Origin: Calderihabitans maritimus
GTDB taxonomy: Bacteria; Bacillota; KKC1; Calderihabitantales; Calderihabitantaceae
NCBI RefSeq assembly: GCF_002207765.1
Contig: NZ_BDGJ01000090.1
Coordinates: 4,988-63,818, forward strand
Direction of reading: 5' to 3'
DNA: 58,831 nucleotides
Shown: piece after piece, positions 35,674 to 46,529 of the stretch
Numbering within the stretch: the first letter of the stretch is position 1
How the letters are laid out: each line of letters begins with the position of its first letter
Translations under genes and position numbers: made by a program
The notes under the pieces: generated by a model
Databases searched by the model: none
The model's input: the letters and a program-made list of their open reading frames with translations, nothing else
What the model was told of the DNA's origin: nothing

Positions 35674-36333
35674 CTACAGTAACCTGGCTCCGTTAATTAT
35701 CAGGCCGAAGTGGCAGTCCAGAAAGTCGGCTGCCCGGCGGCACATAATCATGCGGGTTAAAAAAATCTCAAAGTATTCCATTACCGTACTGATTTCCAGG
35801 TCAATTTTCAACTCCATGGTAATAGACTTGGCTTTAGCATCAACCCGTAGAAAGGAATGTTGTACTGCATAGTTAACCCGGTCATGAATGTCGAAAGTGG
35901 CAAAATCCTGATTTCTTACCCGAGAACGATGGACATCAGACTTATCTGCCAGGATAAGAGCTGCTCCCACCGGGTTGACCGCATGGCCGTATTCTTCTTC
36001 ATGGTTGCCGATCGCCGAAACGACCGTAGCTATTTCCTCCGGCGGCATACCCATACGACGTAAAATAGTGTAGGCAATGAGCGCTCCCGACTGACCATGA
36101 TAGTGCCGGTTCACTACGTTCCCAATGTCATGAAGGTATCCGGCTATAGCTGCCAGCTCCTGATCTCGTTCCGGGTAATCCAGCCGTTGCAAAATGTTGC
36201 GAGAAATATTGGCAACTAAATTAATATGCCGGTAGGCATGCTCAGTAAAGCCTAATACTCCCAAGTACTCGTTTCCCATCCGTATATAGGTGTCAACCTC
36301 CGGGTCTTTTTTTACATCCTCCAGCGTTACCAT
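35674..36333 (-). CDS. HD-domain phosphohydrolase
   Basis: About 219 residues. Metal ligands appear as HAYRHINL (about 35), GYLHDIGNVVNRHYHGQSGAL (HD near 70) and ALILADKSDVHRSRVR (about 130). A beta-rich C-terminus with KSITMELKIDLEIS follows. Such HD proteins often lie beside secDF in Clostridia; the substrate may be a nucleotide or phosphoester, but is not identified. ATG 36333 has GAGGTGG 5 bases upstream, against TTG 36354 for the longer frame. Confidence 0.85.
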   Translation of the reverse strand: MVTLEDVKKDPEVDTYIRMGNEYLGVLGFTEHAYRHINLVANISRNILQRLDYPERDQELAAIAGYLHDIGNVVNRHYHGQSGALIAYTILRRMGMPPEEIATVVSAIGNHEEEYGHAVNPVGAALILADKSDVHRSRVRNQDFATFDIHDRVNYAVQHSFLRVDAKAKSITMELKIDLEISTVMEYFEIFLTRMIMCRRAADFLDCHFGLIINGARLL

Positions 36334-36359
36334 TGGTTCCACCTCTAATCCCAACGTTG

Positions 36360-36635
36360 CTATTTTTTATTCTGTTTGCCGGGGACATAGGCAACAGCAC
36401 TTTTCTCTAATTCGATCTCCACCTTGTCCGCAATTCGTATCATTATGGAGGTATCCTTTATCTTAGTTATACGGCCGTGAATACCTCCGATGGTAACCAC
36501 CGGGTCATTGACTTTCAATGCCTTAATCATTTCCTGCCGCTTCTTTTGTTGCTTTTGCTGCGGTCGAATCAGCAGAAAATACATGATGGCAAAAAAAAGG
36601 ACAGCATAAATGATAGTCCCGGCCCAAGCCTCCAT
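36360..36635 (-). CDS. yajC: Preprotein translocase subunit YajC
   Basis: 91 residues: one N-terminal helix (about 8-24) ending in FLLIRPQQKQQKKRQEM, then a small beta domain with VVTIGGIHGRITKIKD. It joins SecDF in the holotranslocon. AGGTG precedes ATG. It lies between tgt and secD, as in many bacteria. Confidence 0.95.
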   Translation of the reverse strand: MEAWAGTIIYAVLFFAIMYFLLIRPQQKQQKKRQEMIKALKVNDPVVTIGGIHGRITKIKDTSIMIRIADKVEIELEKSAVAYVPGKQNKK

Positions 36636-36673
36636 ATCTTTTCACCTGCCTTTCTTTCTCATTTGCCAACAGT

Positions 36674-37846
<1,173 letters not shown>

Positions 37847-38872
37847 CTATAGAATCAACATGGCATCACCAAAGCTATAAAAACGATAATTTTTATCAAT
37901 GGCTTCCCGGTAAGCTTCCATAATTTTATCCCTACCGGCAAACGCGCTTACTAACATAAGAAGGGTCGATCGCGGTAAATGAAAATTAGTTACCAGGGCG
38001 TCAACAGCCCGGAAACGATGGCCAGGATAGATAAAGATGTCGGTCCAACCTTCTCCAGAACGTACGTTTCCTTCTTCATCAGCTACCGTTTCTAAAGTGC
38101 GTACGGTAGTAGTCCCTACCGCAATTACCCTACCACCCTTCCGACGGGCATGATTAATCGTTTCAGCCGTATCGGAAGAAAGCCGGTAATATTCCGCATG
38201 CATTCTATGGTCTTCAACTCTATCGGTTTTGACGGGCTGAAATGTCCCCAAACCTACATGGAGAAGTAAAAAGACCACCTTGATACCTCGTTTCTTAATC
38301 TGCTCCAACAATTCCGGAGTAAAGTGAAGTCCTGCCGTAGGCGCCGCCACTGACCCTTCGTGAAGGGCATATACCGTCTGGTATCTTTCCCGGTATTCTT
38401 TCGCCGTCCTGATATAAGGCGGCAAAGGAGTCCTGCCTAAACGATTTATTACTGCTTCCCAACTCCCATCGTATTGGAATTGTATTAGCCTACCACCCGC
38501 TTCCGTGTAGCCCACAACCTTCCCCACCAGTTCTCCGTTACCAAAAATAATAGAATTGCCGGGCTTCACTTTTTTTCCAGGTCTTACCAATGTCTCCCAA
38601 CAGTCTCCCTCGCGGTGCGTAAGCAAAAATACCTCAACTTGAGCTCCCGTTTCCGCCTTCCGCCCGTAAAGCCGAGCCGGTATTACCCGCGTGTTGTTAA
38701 GAACCATTACGTCCCCCGGGCGAAGGTATTCAACTATATCCCTAAAAATCCGATGTTCAATTTTTCCGGTTTTTCGGTGCAGAATCATTAACCGGGAAGA
38801 ATCTCTGGGCTCCACCGGTTCCTGGGCAATTAATTCTTCCGGCAACTGGTAATCAAAATCCGCTACTCTCAT
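37847..38872 (-). CDS. queA: S-adenosylmethionine:tRNA ribosyltransferase-isomerase
   Basis: 341 residues starting [19 protein letters not shown]. Signatures [38 protein letters not shown] and [20 protein letters not shown] mark QueA, which makes epoxyqueuosine from preQ1 on tRNA. It overlaps the SpoIID-type gene by four bases and lies 30 bases before tgt. Confidence 0.97.
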   Translation of the reverse strand: MRVADFDYQLPEELIAQEPVEPRDSSRLMILHRKTGKIEHRIFRDIVEYLRPGDVMVLNNTRVIPARLYGRKAETGAQVEVFLLTHREGDCWETLVRPGKKVKPGNSIIFGNGELVGKVVGYTEAGGRLIQFQYDGSWEAVINRLGRTPLPPYIRTAKEYRERYQTVYALHEGSVAAPTAGLHFTPELLEQIKKRGIKVVFLLLHVGLGTFQPVKTDRVEDHRMHAEYYRLSSDTAETINHARRKGGRVIAVGTTTVRTLETVADEEGNVRSGEGWTDIFIYPGHRFRAVDALVTNFHLPRSTLLMLVSAFAGRDKIMEAYREAIDKNYRFYSFGDAMLIL

Positions 38873-40338
38873 TTTTCGCCACCTTCGGTCTTCAACCGAT
38901 AAGGCCCGATCGTCAACCTACCGTCTTTCTTGCCCTGGTTATAATAGTGTTCGATTATTTCCTGATAATTATGCCCGGCCGCCGCCATACCCCGGGCGCC
39001 CCACTGGCTGAGGCCTACTCCATGCCCGTGGCCCCTACCCACAAAAGTAACGTTCCGGAACTCCTTCGGAATAACTCGCCGGCTTTCCATACCTTTCACC
39101 ACATAAGTTTCCCTGTTACCATTAGGAGTTAAACGATTTTCTTCTGCACCGATAGCAAATATACTGCTACCATTATGCACCTCAACCTGTTCACCCACTC
39201 CAGATAAAATGCTAACCGTGGAATCAAACTTCACTTCAAAAAGGGTACTCTTAAGACCAAATACGGAGCGGATGGTATCCCGCCAGAAAGTCTTGGTCCC
39301 CCTGTTTCCAATTAGATCCAGGCGGGTTACCCGGCCGGAAGCATTACTCTCCCGGCTATCCTTTGCAAACCGGTAGGTTTTAAGGGCCAAGATTTTTCCC
39401 ACTCTAACCACCCTGTCATCCCGTCCGAGGATCTGATTCTGCTCATTCCACTGCTCCAACTGTTCCTCAAGTTCCTGGCGAGTAAAAGTTTTAACCCAGC
39501 TATAGGTGTTGGCTGGCCAGCCACTACTTTGCTTCGGGTATTTTAAGGCATATTCATCCCACGGAGAAGGTACCGCCTTTAAGTACGGCCTTGCTTCCGA
39601 CCATACATTCTCGCTACTTTCCGTATAACCCCCGGCATTGGCATGAAAGAAAGCTTCAATAAGCTGCCCGTCATAATAGATTACCAGTCCGGCAGTGGCA
39701 TCAACCGCCTTTTTAACTCTATCGGCCCCAGGCTCCAGCTCTGCCTCATATCCACCGTAGACTTGCGTAAAAGTATCTAAACCTACATCATACAGCCGGT
39801 CCGGATTCCTGCGACTTAAGGCATAGGTCCGGGAAACTATCGCCTGGGTTTTCAAAGCCTCTTCTTCCGCCCAGTACCCCATTTCTCTGCCTACTACACC
39901 ATAGAGGTACTTTTCAATATCCAAAACGTTGACTACCAGCAGACCGTTTTGAGTATTGTAAATAACCAGATCCCCCCGGTAGCGCGTGTCATTATAGCTA
40001 AATAGGTTCAATTGAGAGGTGTCCTTCTGAGTGAGAAAGAGAGGACCTTCGTAAGGTATTTCTTGTAATTGGCCGTTTACGGCAACCTTCAGGTTGAGCC
40101 CTTCTTTACGAATCGTCCAGATCTCGCCGGGGAGAGGAGAACCAATAGGTAAATTTAGGGCACCGTCCACCAGTTCATATTTTCCTTCTACCACGCGAAA
40201 ACTCACGGCATCATTCCCCGAAGCCAGACGGACCCTGATAGGTACTATTTCTTCCGCACTGACCTTAAACTCACTCATAAAAAAAGAAATCAGCAGAAAC
40301 CCTATTAACCATACTAACTTCTTTCGCTCCACTTTCAT
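38869..40338 (-). CDS. SpoIID/LytB-domain protein
   Basis: 489 residues. An N-terminal hydrophobic segment (about 8-25) precedes a beta-rich region and the SpoIID domain: [31 protein letters not shown] (read as YGVV...GREM, then EALK and SRTYAL), [10 protein letters not shown] and [19 protein letters not shown]. SpoIID is a lytic transglycosylase of engulfment, while relatives amplify amidases in vegetative cells; the length exceeds the roughly 340 residues of SpoIID itself, so the relative is open. It overlaps queA. Confidence 0.88.
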   Translation of the reverse strand: MKVERKKLVWLIGFLLISFFMSEFKVSAEEIVPIRVRLASGNDAVSFRVVEGKYELVDGALNLPIGSPLPGEIWTIRKEGLNLKVAVNGQLQEIPYEGPLFLTQKDTSQLNLFSYNDTRYRGDLVIYNTQNGLLVVNVLDIEKYLYGVVGREMGYWAEEEALKTQAIVSRTYALSRRNPDRLYDVGLDTFTQVYGGYEAELEPGADRVKKAVDATAGLVIYYDGQLIEAFFHANAGGYTESSENVWSEARPYLKAVPSPWDEYALKYPKQSSGWPANTYSWVKTFTRQELEEQLEQWNEQNQILGRDDRVVRVGKILALKTYRFAKDSRESNASGRVTRLDLIGNRGTKTFWRDTIRSVFGLKSTLFEVKFDSTVSILSGVGEQVEVHNGSSIFAIGAEENRLTPNGNRETYVVKGMESRRVIPKEFRNVTFVGRGHGHGVGLSQWGARGMAAAGHNYQEIIEHYYNQGKKDGRLTIGPYRLKTEGGEK

Positions 40339-40408
40339 CTCTCCTCAAAAAGGCACTACCTGTTTTGGTTTCGACAAAAACGATAAGAGTCCTGCCGTTT
40401 CAGCCAGA

Positions 40409-41482
40409 CTATTGGTGGTTAACTTTCTGCTTGCTACCGAATTTGGGGGGACGCTGCTTCAGTCTTCTCTTCTGAACTTTTTCAAGCTCCGGAGAAGCGG
40501 GCCTTCCTCGGCCAGGAGAGTAAACGTGTTTACCTGCCGCCGGTTTGGTCTGATACGGCCCCATTAGGTTATTCTGCTGCCCCAAATCATCATTCGTCCC
40601 GTAGTTGCTTTTTGGCGGAAAACCTTCCGGTTCCGTGCTCGCGCCATTATCGTGCCCGGTATCTTTTTTATTGATCATCCGGTGAAAATTCTTCTTCCAG
40701 TGGGCCCGCCTCATAACCTCGCCCACTTTACCCCCGGCCTCTTTAATGGCATGGGCCACACTTTTCTCCCGCATATCTTCAACCGTTACCTTTAGGCCGG
40801 AGGCCACGGCTTCCATAAAGATAGCGTATTTCCCCGGGGAAAGGCCTAATTTCCTGGCTTGAGCTCGATCTTCTGAAGTTAGGCGCACAGTTTCTACCAG
40901 AGCATCTACCTGTATTTCTTCCACCGTTTGCCTTGCGGTATTTCTAAGTTTTCTCTCTACTTTTTCAACCCATTCCTGTTCGGCTCCCCCAGGCGAAACT
41001 CCCAGAATTACCGTATTCTCCTGGTCCGGCTGGAAAAACCCTGCCCTTGCCGCCTCTTGGATAATCATGGCTATCGCTTTCTCCGCCACCCACCCTTTAA
41101 GTTTAAGACCTTCCAGCAGCCGCCTGCCGTCATCATTAAAGGCAGAAGCAGAAATAACTTTTTGCTGACGATTTAAGGCAATCTCTATACTAGGATTAAT
41201 ATCTACGCTCACAAAGGCTACTGCCTCCTGATTTACAGGCAGCCAGATAAAATGGGAAACAATCCCGGGCAATAGGAAGAAAAAGAGAACAGCCACTGCG
41301 ACCAACAGTAATCTTCGACCAATCCCTCCGAACCTTACAGGTGTATTCCAATAAATCTCATCTCCAATTTCTCCCTTGACCAGGCGGGCAGAACGTTCGA
41401 CAAATTCTCCGTCAGGCGTGAGTATTATAACTTTATCTCCTGTTTTTTCCAAAATCAGTCCTTTCCGTTCCTTTGTCTTCAA
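40409..41482 (-). CDS. rsgI: RsgI-type anti-sigma factor
   Basis: 357 residues, right after sigI. The N-terminal cytoplasmic domain (about 1-50, GLILEKTGDKVIILTPDGEFV) is the SigI-binding RsgI module; a membrane helix (about 55-80) and an outer part follow, with DINPSIEIALNRQQKV at 94-109. In RsgI proteins the Asn-Pro bond in this motif is self-cleaved. The C-terminus is rich in charge, Asn and Gly (about 230-357), with no cellulose-binding or glycosidase domain seen. Start is TTG 41482 with GGGGG ahead. Confidence 0.87.
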   Translation of the reverse strand: MKTKERKGLILEKTGDKVIILTPDGEFVERSARLVKGEIGDEIYWNTPVRFGGIGRRLLLVAVAVLFFFLLPGIVSHFIWLPVNQEAVAFVSVDINPSIEIALNRQQKVISASAFNDDGRRLLEGLKLKGWVAEKAIAMIIQEAARAGFFQPDQENTVILGVSPGGAEQEWVEKVERKLRNTARQTVEEIQVDALVETVRLTSEDRAQARKLGLSPGKYAIFMEAVASGLKVTVEDMREKSVAHAIKEAGGKVGEVMRRAHWKKNFHRMINKKDTGHDNGASTEPEGFPPKSNYGTNDDLGQQNNLMGPYQTKPAAGKHVYSPGRGRPASPELEKVQKRRLKQRPPKFGSKQKVNHQ

Positions 41483-41487
41483 CCGTC

Positions 41488-42255
41488 CTACCCCCTTTCA
41501 ACTGTCGAATCAGTCTCTTTAAGATACTCTTTAAGGTAAGGAAATTCATCTACATAGATTAAGGCGATGGCTATTATGTACCTGCGGTGACGTTCCAAGG
41601 TCTTGCGACTAAATCTGGTTCTGATTTCCAGTTCCTTGAGCGGTAACATTTTATGGCGAAGAAAAGACTCCCGGAGAGAATCTTCCTCCGCTAAAATCCT
41701 TGCCGCCTCCATGGCTCTACGACGGGCACTCTTATGACGGGGCGATGAGCGGGCCAAATCCGGCAACGAGATACCAAACTCCTCTAATCTCTTCTTAAAT
41801 AGGGCTATCTCTTCTTTTCGTTCACTCGCCTCCTGTTGCCGGTTAAAAATTTCAACGGCCTGTCGTTCCTGAAGAGATACGGGGAAGGAATCCGGATATC
41901 CTTCCTCTGTTTTTTCCGGGGAAATAAGAAATTCCCGTTGCCGTCGTCTTGTTTCCCGGCGAAGGTAATCGATCAATCGCCTCTTGATAACGGTTTCGGC
42001 GAAAGTCAAAAAATTAGTTTCCTGTCCTGGATCATATTGATCAATTGCTTCATTAAAAGCCATTAAGGCTATACTGCTTTCATCATCCTGTCCCAGCGCT
42101 ACATATCTTCCCACACTTTCCGAAGCTACGCGCAAAACAAACGGGGTGAAGCGCCTGGTAAATTCCTCTCGAGCGTGTCTATCTCCGGCACGAGCTTTAT
42201 GAAGAAGCACGTACGGATCTTCATCAAAAGTCTCCAACCCTATCACCTCGCTCAT
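41488..42255 (-). CDS. sigI: RNA polymerase sigma factor SigI
   Basis: About 255 residues. Region 2 shows ARAGDRHAREEFTRRFTPFVLRVAS, SSIALMAFNEAIDQYD and FAETVIKRRLIDYLRRE, and the C-terminal helix-turn-helix is FSRKTLERHRRYIIAIALIY. SigI responds to heat or polysaccharide signals through RsgI. The frame reaches 42318 (TTG); no candidate has a good Shine-Dalgarno, so ATG 42255 is a best guess. It overlaps nothing and lies 5 bases before rsgI. Confidence 0.9.
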   Translation of the reverse strand: MSEVIGLETFDEDPYVLLHKARAGDRHAREEFTRRFTPFVLRVASESVGRYVALGQDDESSIALMAFNEAIDQYDPGQETNFLTFAETVIKRRLIDYLRRETRRRQREFLISPEKTEEGYPDSFPVSLQERQAVEIFNRQQEASERKEEIALFKKRLEEFGISLPDLARSSPRHKSARRRAMEAARILAEEDSLRESFLRHKMLPLKELEIRTRFSRKTLERHRRYIIAIALIYVDEFPYLKEYLKETDSTVERG

Positions 42256-42325
42256 TACATTTGTTCGTAAGAACTTAAGCTTTTCGGGGGGTGGAAGGCA
42301 AAAGTCAATAAACTCCAAAATAAAA

Positions 42326-42550
42326 TTACCTGCGTAAGAGCAGGTTGAGGATAATAGTTAAAATTATACTCAACAGAATACTGGAAGCCAGCGGGAAGTA
42401 AAATGTAAAGTTGCCTTTCTGGTAGTAAATATCCCCCGGCAGTCGGCCAATATTGAAAACTTTACCCATTCCCAGCATAAAAAGACCTATAATCACGGCG
42501 AATATTCCAAACATAATGAATAACTTCCCTAAAGAACTCCACTCATTCAC
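42326..42550 (-). CDS. DUF2905 small membrane protein
   Basis: 74 residues with two membrane segments (about 9-27 and 50-68) and GKVFNIGRLPGDIYYQKGNFTFYFP between them, the DUF2905 signature. Start GTG 42550 has GGAGG 9 bases upstream. In many Firmicutes this family lies beside ruvB or queA; here it is next to sigI. Function unknown. Confidence 0.88.
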   Translation of the reverse strand: MNEWSSLGKLFIMFGIFAVIIGLFMLGMGKVFNIGRLPGDIYYQKGNFTFYFPLASSILLSIILTIILNLLLRR

Positions 42551-42616
42551 CGTACATTACCTCCGCATTTTTATTTTTACTAAGTATATATTATATTACA
42601 AACAATCTTTAAATTA

Positions 42617-43321
42617 CTAATCAACCTTCAAGTCATCGGTTTCGAATTTATATCCCAATCCCCATACGGTCTTAATAAACTGAGGATTAGCCGGGTCCGG
42701 TTCAATTTTCTCCCGGAGACGGCGTACCAAAACGGTAACACTGCCTTCCTCCCCGCAGTGAGCACCGTCCCAAACTCTATCCAATAACTGTTCCCGGGTA
42801 AATACCTGGCGCGGATGGGAAGCCAAAAGCCATAGCAGTTCAAATTCTTTAACCGTTAAGTTTATCTCTTTTCCTGCCACCTCCACCGTATGAGTAGACC
42901 GGTCTATTTTGATGCCGGGGAAAACAAGCTGCTTCCTCTTCTTAACGATTTCGGAGGTAGAAGCCCTCCGTAAAATTGCCTTTACCCGCAGTACCAGCTC
43001 AGCCGGGCTAAAAGGTTTGGTCAGGTAATCGTCTACTCCCAGCTGGAAACCAACAATTTTATCCACTTCGCTTCCTTTAGCCGAAAGGACAAGTATAGGA
43101 ACATCACTCGATTTACGCACACGACGACAGACCTCAAAACCATCTATCTTAGGTAACATAAGGTCCAGTACAATTAAATCCGGTTTCTTCTCCTGCGCCA
43201 GCATAACAGCCTCTTCCCCGTCGGCGGCTTTGACAACTTCGAAACCTTCCCGCCGCAAAGAATGCTCCAGGATTTTTAATATTTTAGGCTCATCATCCAC
43301 CACCAAAATGGTTTGTTTCAT
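42617..43321 (-). CDS. OmpR/PhoB-family response regulator
   Basis: 234 residues: receiver domain (about 4-115) with the phosphorylated Asp in KPDLIVLDLMLPKIDG (about 53), Lys in YLTKPFSPAELV (about 104), then a winged helix (about 135-230) with TVKEFELLWLLASHPRQVFTR and VWGLGYKFE. It overlaps the haem-c sensor kinase gene by four bases and surely pairs with it. A candidate binding site is the 11-bp repeat upstream of the cytochrome gene. Confidence 0.95.
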   Translation of the reverse strand: MKQTILVVDDEPKILKILEHSLRREGFEVVKAADGEEAVMLAQEKKPDLIVLDLMLPKIDGFEVCRRVRKSSDVPILVLSAKGSEVDKIVGFQLGVDDYLTKPFSPAELVLRVKAILRRASTSEIVKKRKQLVFPGIKIDRSTHTVEVAGKEINLTVKEFELLWLLASHPRQVFTREQLLDRVWDGAHCGEEGSVTVLVRRLREKIEPDPANPQFIKTVWGLGYKFETDDLKVD

Positions 43322-44991
43322 GAAACTTCCCCCTCACTCAGCTGTGCAGGAATTACAAAGGTGAAAGTACTCCCTTTACCCGGCTCACTTTCCACGGTTA
43401 ACTCTCCGCCGTGCAATTCGACTAAATGCTTGGCCAAAGCCAATCCTAATCCGCTACCTCCGTAGGACCTGGAGGGAGAACCATCTACCTGTCGGAATTT
43501 CTCGAAAATGATTTTCTGGTCCTCCGGCGCGATACCGATACCGGTATCTTTGACCGCAAAGGAAAATGCCCGGCCGTCTTTGGTCAGGCCCGCCCTAACT
43601 TCTATATATCCCCCGGCGGGAGTAAATTTAACCGCGTTACTTAAAAGGTTCAACAAAACCTGCCCCAGTTTTTCTCGATCCGCGAACAAACTAGGCAGGC
43701 CTTCCTCGACTTTCGTATGGATCACCAGGCCTTTCCGCTCCGCCAACGGTTTAACCGTGCGCACGGCTCCCTCGACCAAATGATACACTTCTATCAAGCT
43801 GCGGTTTAACTCCATCTTTCCTGCCTCAATTTTAGAGAGCCGCAATAAATCGTCAATCATTTTGAGTAGTTGCTGCCCGCTTTCCGCAATATCCTGTAGA
43901 TATTCCTTTTGTTCTTCCGTAATCCTGCCGGCAGCACCGTCCAGAAGCATCTCCGTAAAGGCAAGGATAGCAGTAAGCGGAGTGCGCAGTTCATGGCTGA
44001 TATTGGCCATAAATTCTGATTTTACTCGATTGGCCTCTCTAAGCTCCCGGTTTAGTTCTTTCAATTGCTGCTGCTGTGCCCGTAGTTGCCGGTTGGCTTC
44101 CTTTAACTGGCGGGTCCGCTCTTCTACCTTAACTTCCAGTTTGGCATAAAGTTCTTTCAGTTGGGCGGCCATAGAGTTTAACTGACGGGCTAATTCCCGG
44201 ATTTCACCGGCCATTTTCGTCTCATCTACTAGAGCTCCCCATTCACCCTTTCCCACTCTAGAGGCCATGACCATTAATCTTCGCAAAGGGGAACTCACCA
44301 ACCGGTTCATAAACCAGTTTAAGAGAAACAGCAACCAGACGACTAAAGCCGCGAAGAAAAACAAATGGCTGTAAAAAGTCCTCCGCAGACCTTCCTCCAC
44401 GTAACTCATGGGAGTAGTAATACTGATGGCACCGGCCAACTCTCCTGCCTCGTGACCTTCCTTTAGATTGCCCGAAATATCCTTTTCCCCCGCCGGCTTT
44501 CCATGGCAGGCCATGCACGGTTCCTCATAATATAAAGGAATTAAATAGCGGAATACCTTTTCCCCTCCTACTATATCGATGCCCCAGATCTCCTCTAAAT
44601 CCGGTTCAGCTTTAAAGCGCAACAAAGCCTTCTTCTCGTAATCGTCCGGTGCGTTGTCCGGATTTCTAACCTCGAGCCGCGTCTGCTTGAACCGGTAACG
44701 GGTTAACCTGCTAAAAATATCACCAACACCTTTACCCACCGCCGCCGGGTTTAGGCCCTTAAATTCAAAGTGACCCTGAGAATCACTGTTAATCCGGTCT
44801 TGGTTGGCAGCTATAAACTGGCGGGTGGCCACCAATTGCAGTGCTATCACCCGGGCCTTTTCTTTCAATTCCTTCAAGGCATACTCCTGCTGTAGTTTCA
44901 TGTCCCACCAAAAAGCGGCCGTAGCCACTATTAATACCGCAATGGTGATGACTAGCATGAAGCGCTGAGTCAGGGTTAAGCGGGAAAACAT
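43318..44991 (-). CDS. Sensor histidine kinase with a haem-c DUF3365 domain
   Basis: 557 residues. Helix (about 10-30), an extracytoplasmic DUF3365 (Tll0287-like) domain (about 31-205), a second helix (about 210-230), HAMP (about 230-285), coiled coil, HisKA with SHELRTPLTAIL (about 335) and ATPase (DTGIGIAPEDQ, GGSGLGLALAKHLVELHGG). The sensor carries CMACH at 159-163 in YYEEPCMACHGKPAG, so a covalent haem probably reports redox state or a gas. Start has GGAGG ahead. The seven-haem cytochrome gene just upstream ends in a terminator, so the kinase uses its own promoter. Confidence 0.93.
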   Translation of the reverse strand: MFSRLTLTQRFMLVITIAVLIVATAAFWWDMKLQQEYALKELKEKARVIALQLVATRQFIAANQDRINSDSQGHFEFKGLNPAAVGKGVGDIFSRLTRYRFKQTRLEVRNPDNAPDDYEKKALLRFKAEPDLEEIWGIDIVGGEKVFRYLIPLYYEEPCMACHGKPAGEKDISGNLKEGHEAGELAGAISITTPMSYVEEGLRRTFYSHLFFFAALVVWLLFLLNWFMNRLVSSPLRRLMVMASRVGKGEWGALVDETKMAGEIRELARQLNSMAAQLKELYAKLEVKVEERTRQLKEANRQLRAQQQQLKELNRELREANRVKSEFMANISHELRTPLTAILAFTEMLLDGAAGRITEEQKEYLQDIAESGQQLLKMIDDLLRLSKIEAGKMELNRSLIEVYHLVEGAVRTVKPLAERKGLVIHTKVEEGLPSLFADREKLGQVLLNLLSNAVKFTPAGGYIEVRAGLTKDGRAFSFAVKDTGIGIAPEDQKIIFEKFRQVDGSPSRSYGGSGLGLALAKHLVELHGGELTVESEPGKGSTFTFVIPAQLSEGEVS

Positions 44992-45108
44992 ATTTTTACC
45001 TCCAGCTTTTTTAAAGCTATTTCGACAAAGTTACGGTAAAACCTCCCCCACCATTCTAGCAAAACATGCCATAAAAAAGCCAGCTAGACCTGTTCTATCC
45101 CGTGACTC

Positions 45109-45139
45109 AAAAAAAGGAAGAGGGCCATAACCCTCTTCC
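45109..45139 (-). terminator. Terminator of the multihaem cytochrome gene
   Basis: Nine-bp stem GGAAGAGGG/CCCTCTTCC with a six-base loop (45116-45139) followed by seven T residues on the minus strand. Confidence 0.93.
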
Positions 45140-45168
45140 CCCAGTCTCTAAAATTTCCTGTCCGCTAA

Positions 45169-46392
45169 TTAATTTAAGTCTTGCAACTCCTTACCGGTTT
45201 CTTGCGAGTACTTAAACATGGGATACTCTTCCGTTTCGATACCCAGTTTTTCCTTAAGCTTAGCTTCCAGCCTCAACCTTTCCGCTTCATTCTTTATTTC
45301 AAGATACTTCTGCCACAAGTCTGCATTTCCGTGCCAGTGGGCGTAGTCTGGAGCAAAGTGTTGAGCACCTTTGATGGCTGTCGCTCCGGCATACTTGAAG
45401 AGTTCAAACATCAAACTTTCAATATGGCTGACGTGACTGTAACTGGTTCCCTTAGCATTCAGCATAGGCATGCCGTTTTCGTCCAGCAAGGAACCAGGGC
45501 TCGGTTTGAGGATACCGTCGCGATACAGTCCCTGAATGATCTTGCGGGCTTCGTCAATGATCCGATTGGTTTCTTTCTTAATTTCATCGACTTTCGCCAA
45601 AGCATCTTCCGCAAACTCGCGGCTATGACAGTTCTGACAGTTTTGCAGCATCTTGGTACGGCCGTGATCTTCCGTTCCCTTAATACGGAAAATCTCATGG
45701 CGGTTTTCCTCGGTAGTATGACAGGTGATACAAGTAGGTTCACCTGTAGCTAACGCCACCTGATGGTGCTTGGAAGATTCAAAAGCTTCCCTCTGCGGGT
45801 GGTCAGGTCCCATATGACAGTTCTCACACCCATTGGTAATGTTAAGCGGCGGTTTGGGAAGCTCAGTACTGTGCACCGTATGACAACTGCTACAGGTTTT
45901 GGCAACTTTTTCGTGACAGGACTTACATCCTAGCACCTGCATGGCCGGGTATCCGTCTAACAGGTGATAACGGACGTTTTTCTTGGAAAACTCTACAGCC
46001 TGGACATGACGGGTGTTCTTCCATCCTTCATATTCTTTCTGGTGACATTTAGCACAAGTCTCCGGCTTAACTGTGTCAAACTCGCCGTTGTAAACTAGCT
46101 TTTCCGCCGGAAGCTTGTTATCCTTGAGGTCCTCATGGCAGACAGAACAGGTTACCCCGTTGCGGCCATGAGCACTTTCCTTCCACATCTTGAACTTACC
46201 GGGCATTACTTCCTTATAATAGGCCTCCACATCGTTTTGGGGAGTATAGTCTACCGTCTCGGCCTCTACAGCAGTTTCGTTTTCCACTGCAGAAGTTTCC
46301 TTAACCTCTTTCCCACTAGAACAGCCTTGCAAAAACAAAGCCAGCACCACAACTAGCAAAAAAGTCAACCACAATCTACTAACCGGTTTCAA
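45169..46392 (-). CDS. Seven-haem c-type cytochrome lipoprotein, HAO-like
   Basis: About 407 residues. Signal peptide with lipobox ALFLQGCSSG, then seven CxxCH motifs (CSVCH, CAKCH, CKSCH, CSSCH, CENCH, CITCH, CQNCH). CENCHMGPDHPQREAFESSKHH and a C-terminal FAPDYAHWHG recall octahaem hydroxylamine oxidoreductase and related nitrogen-oxide enzymes, which have eight haems; one is missing here. It would sit on the outside of the membrane, in electron transfer or N-oxide conversion. TTG 46392 is used because AAAGGAGG is 7 bases ahead; the longer frame begins at 46482. Confidence 0.9.
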   Translation of the reverse strand: MKPVSRLWLTFLLVVVLALFLQGCSSGKEVKETSAVENETAVEAETVDYTPQNDVEAYYKEVMPGKFKMWKESAHGRNGVTCSVCHEDLKDNKLPAEKLVYNGEFDTVKPETCAKCHQKEYEGWKNTRHVQAVEFSKKNVRYHLLDGYPAMQVLGCKSCHEKVAKTCSSCHTVHSTELPKPPLNITNGCENCHMGPDHPQREAFESSKHHQVALATGEPTCITCHTTEENRHEIFRIKGTEDHGRTKMLQNCQNCHSREFAEDALAKVDEIKKETNRIIDEARKIIQGLYRDGILKPSPGSLLDENGMPMLNAKGTSYSHVSHIESLMFELFKYAGATAIKGAQHFAPDYAHWHGNADLWQKYLEIKNEAERLRLEAKLKEKLGIETEEYPMFKYSQETGKELQDLN

Positions 46393-46529
46393 AAGCTCTC
46401 CTCCTTTCCGGCTTTGTAATCCCCAGCTGGCAACAAGACCTCCCGTTCCACCCCCTCTGCCTGCGCATGTGAAATTTAACACAAAATCAGGAGACTGTTT
46501 TCGGCCTTAAAATTACCAAAAACTTATTA

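Noticed and set aside
45057-45072. A sigma-54-like TGGCATGTTTTGCTA before the kinase gene
   Set aside because: GG and GC are 8 bp apart rather than 10, so sigma-54 RNA polymerase should not use it.
45181-45753. Long plus-strand frame of 190 codons inside the cytochrome gene
   Set aside because: It is the antisense shadow of a gene with seven CxxCH motifs; other long plus-strand frames at 3744, 15559 and 53-54 kb were judged the same way, except bofC.
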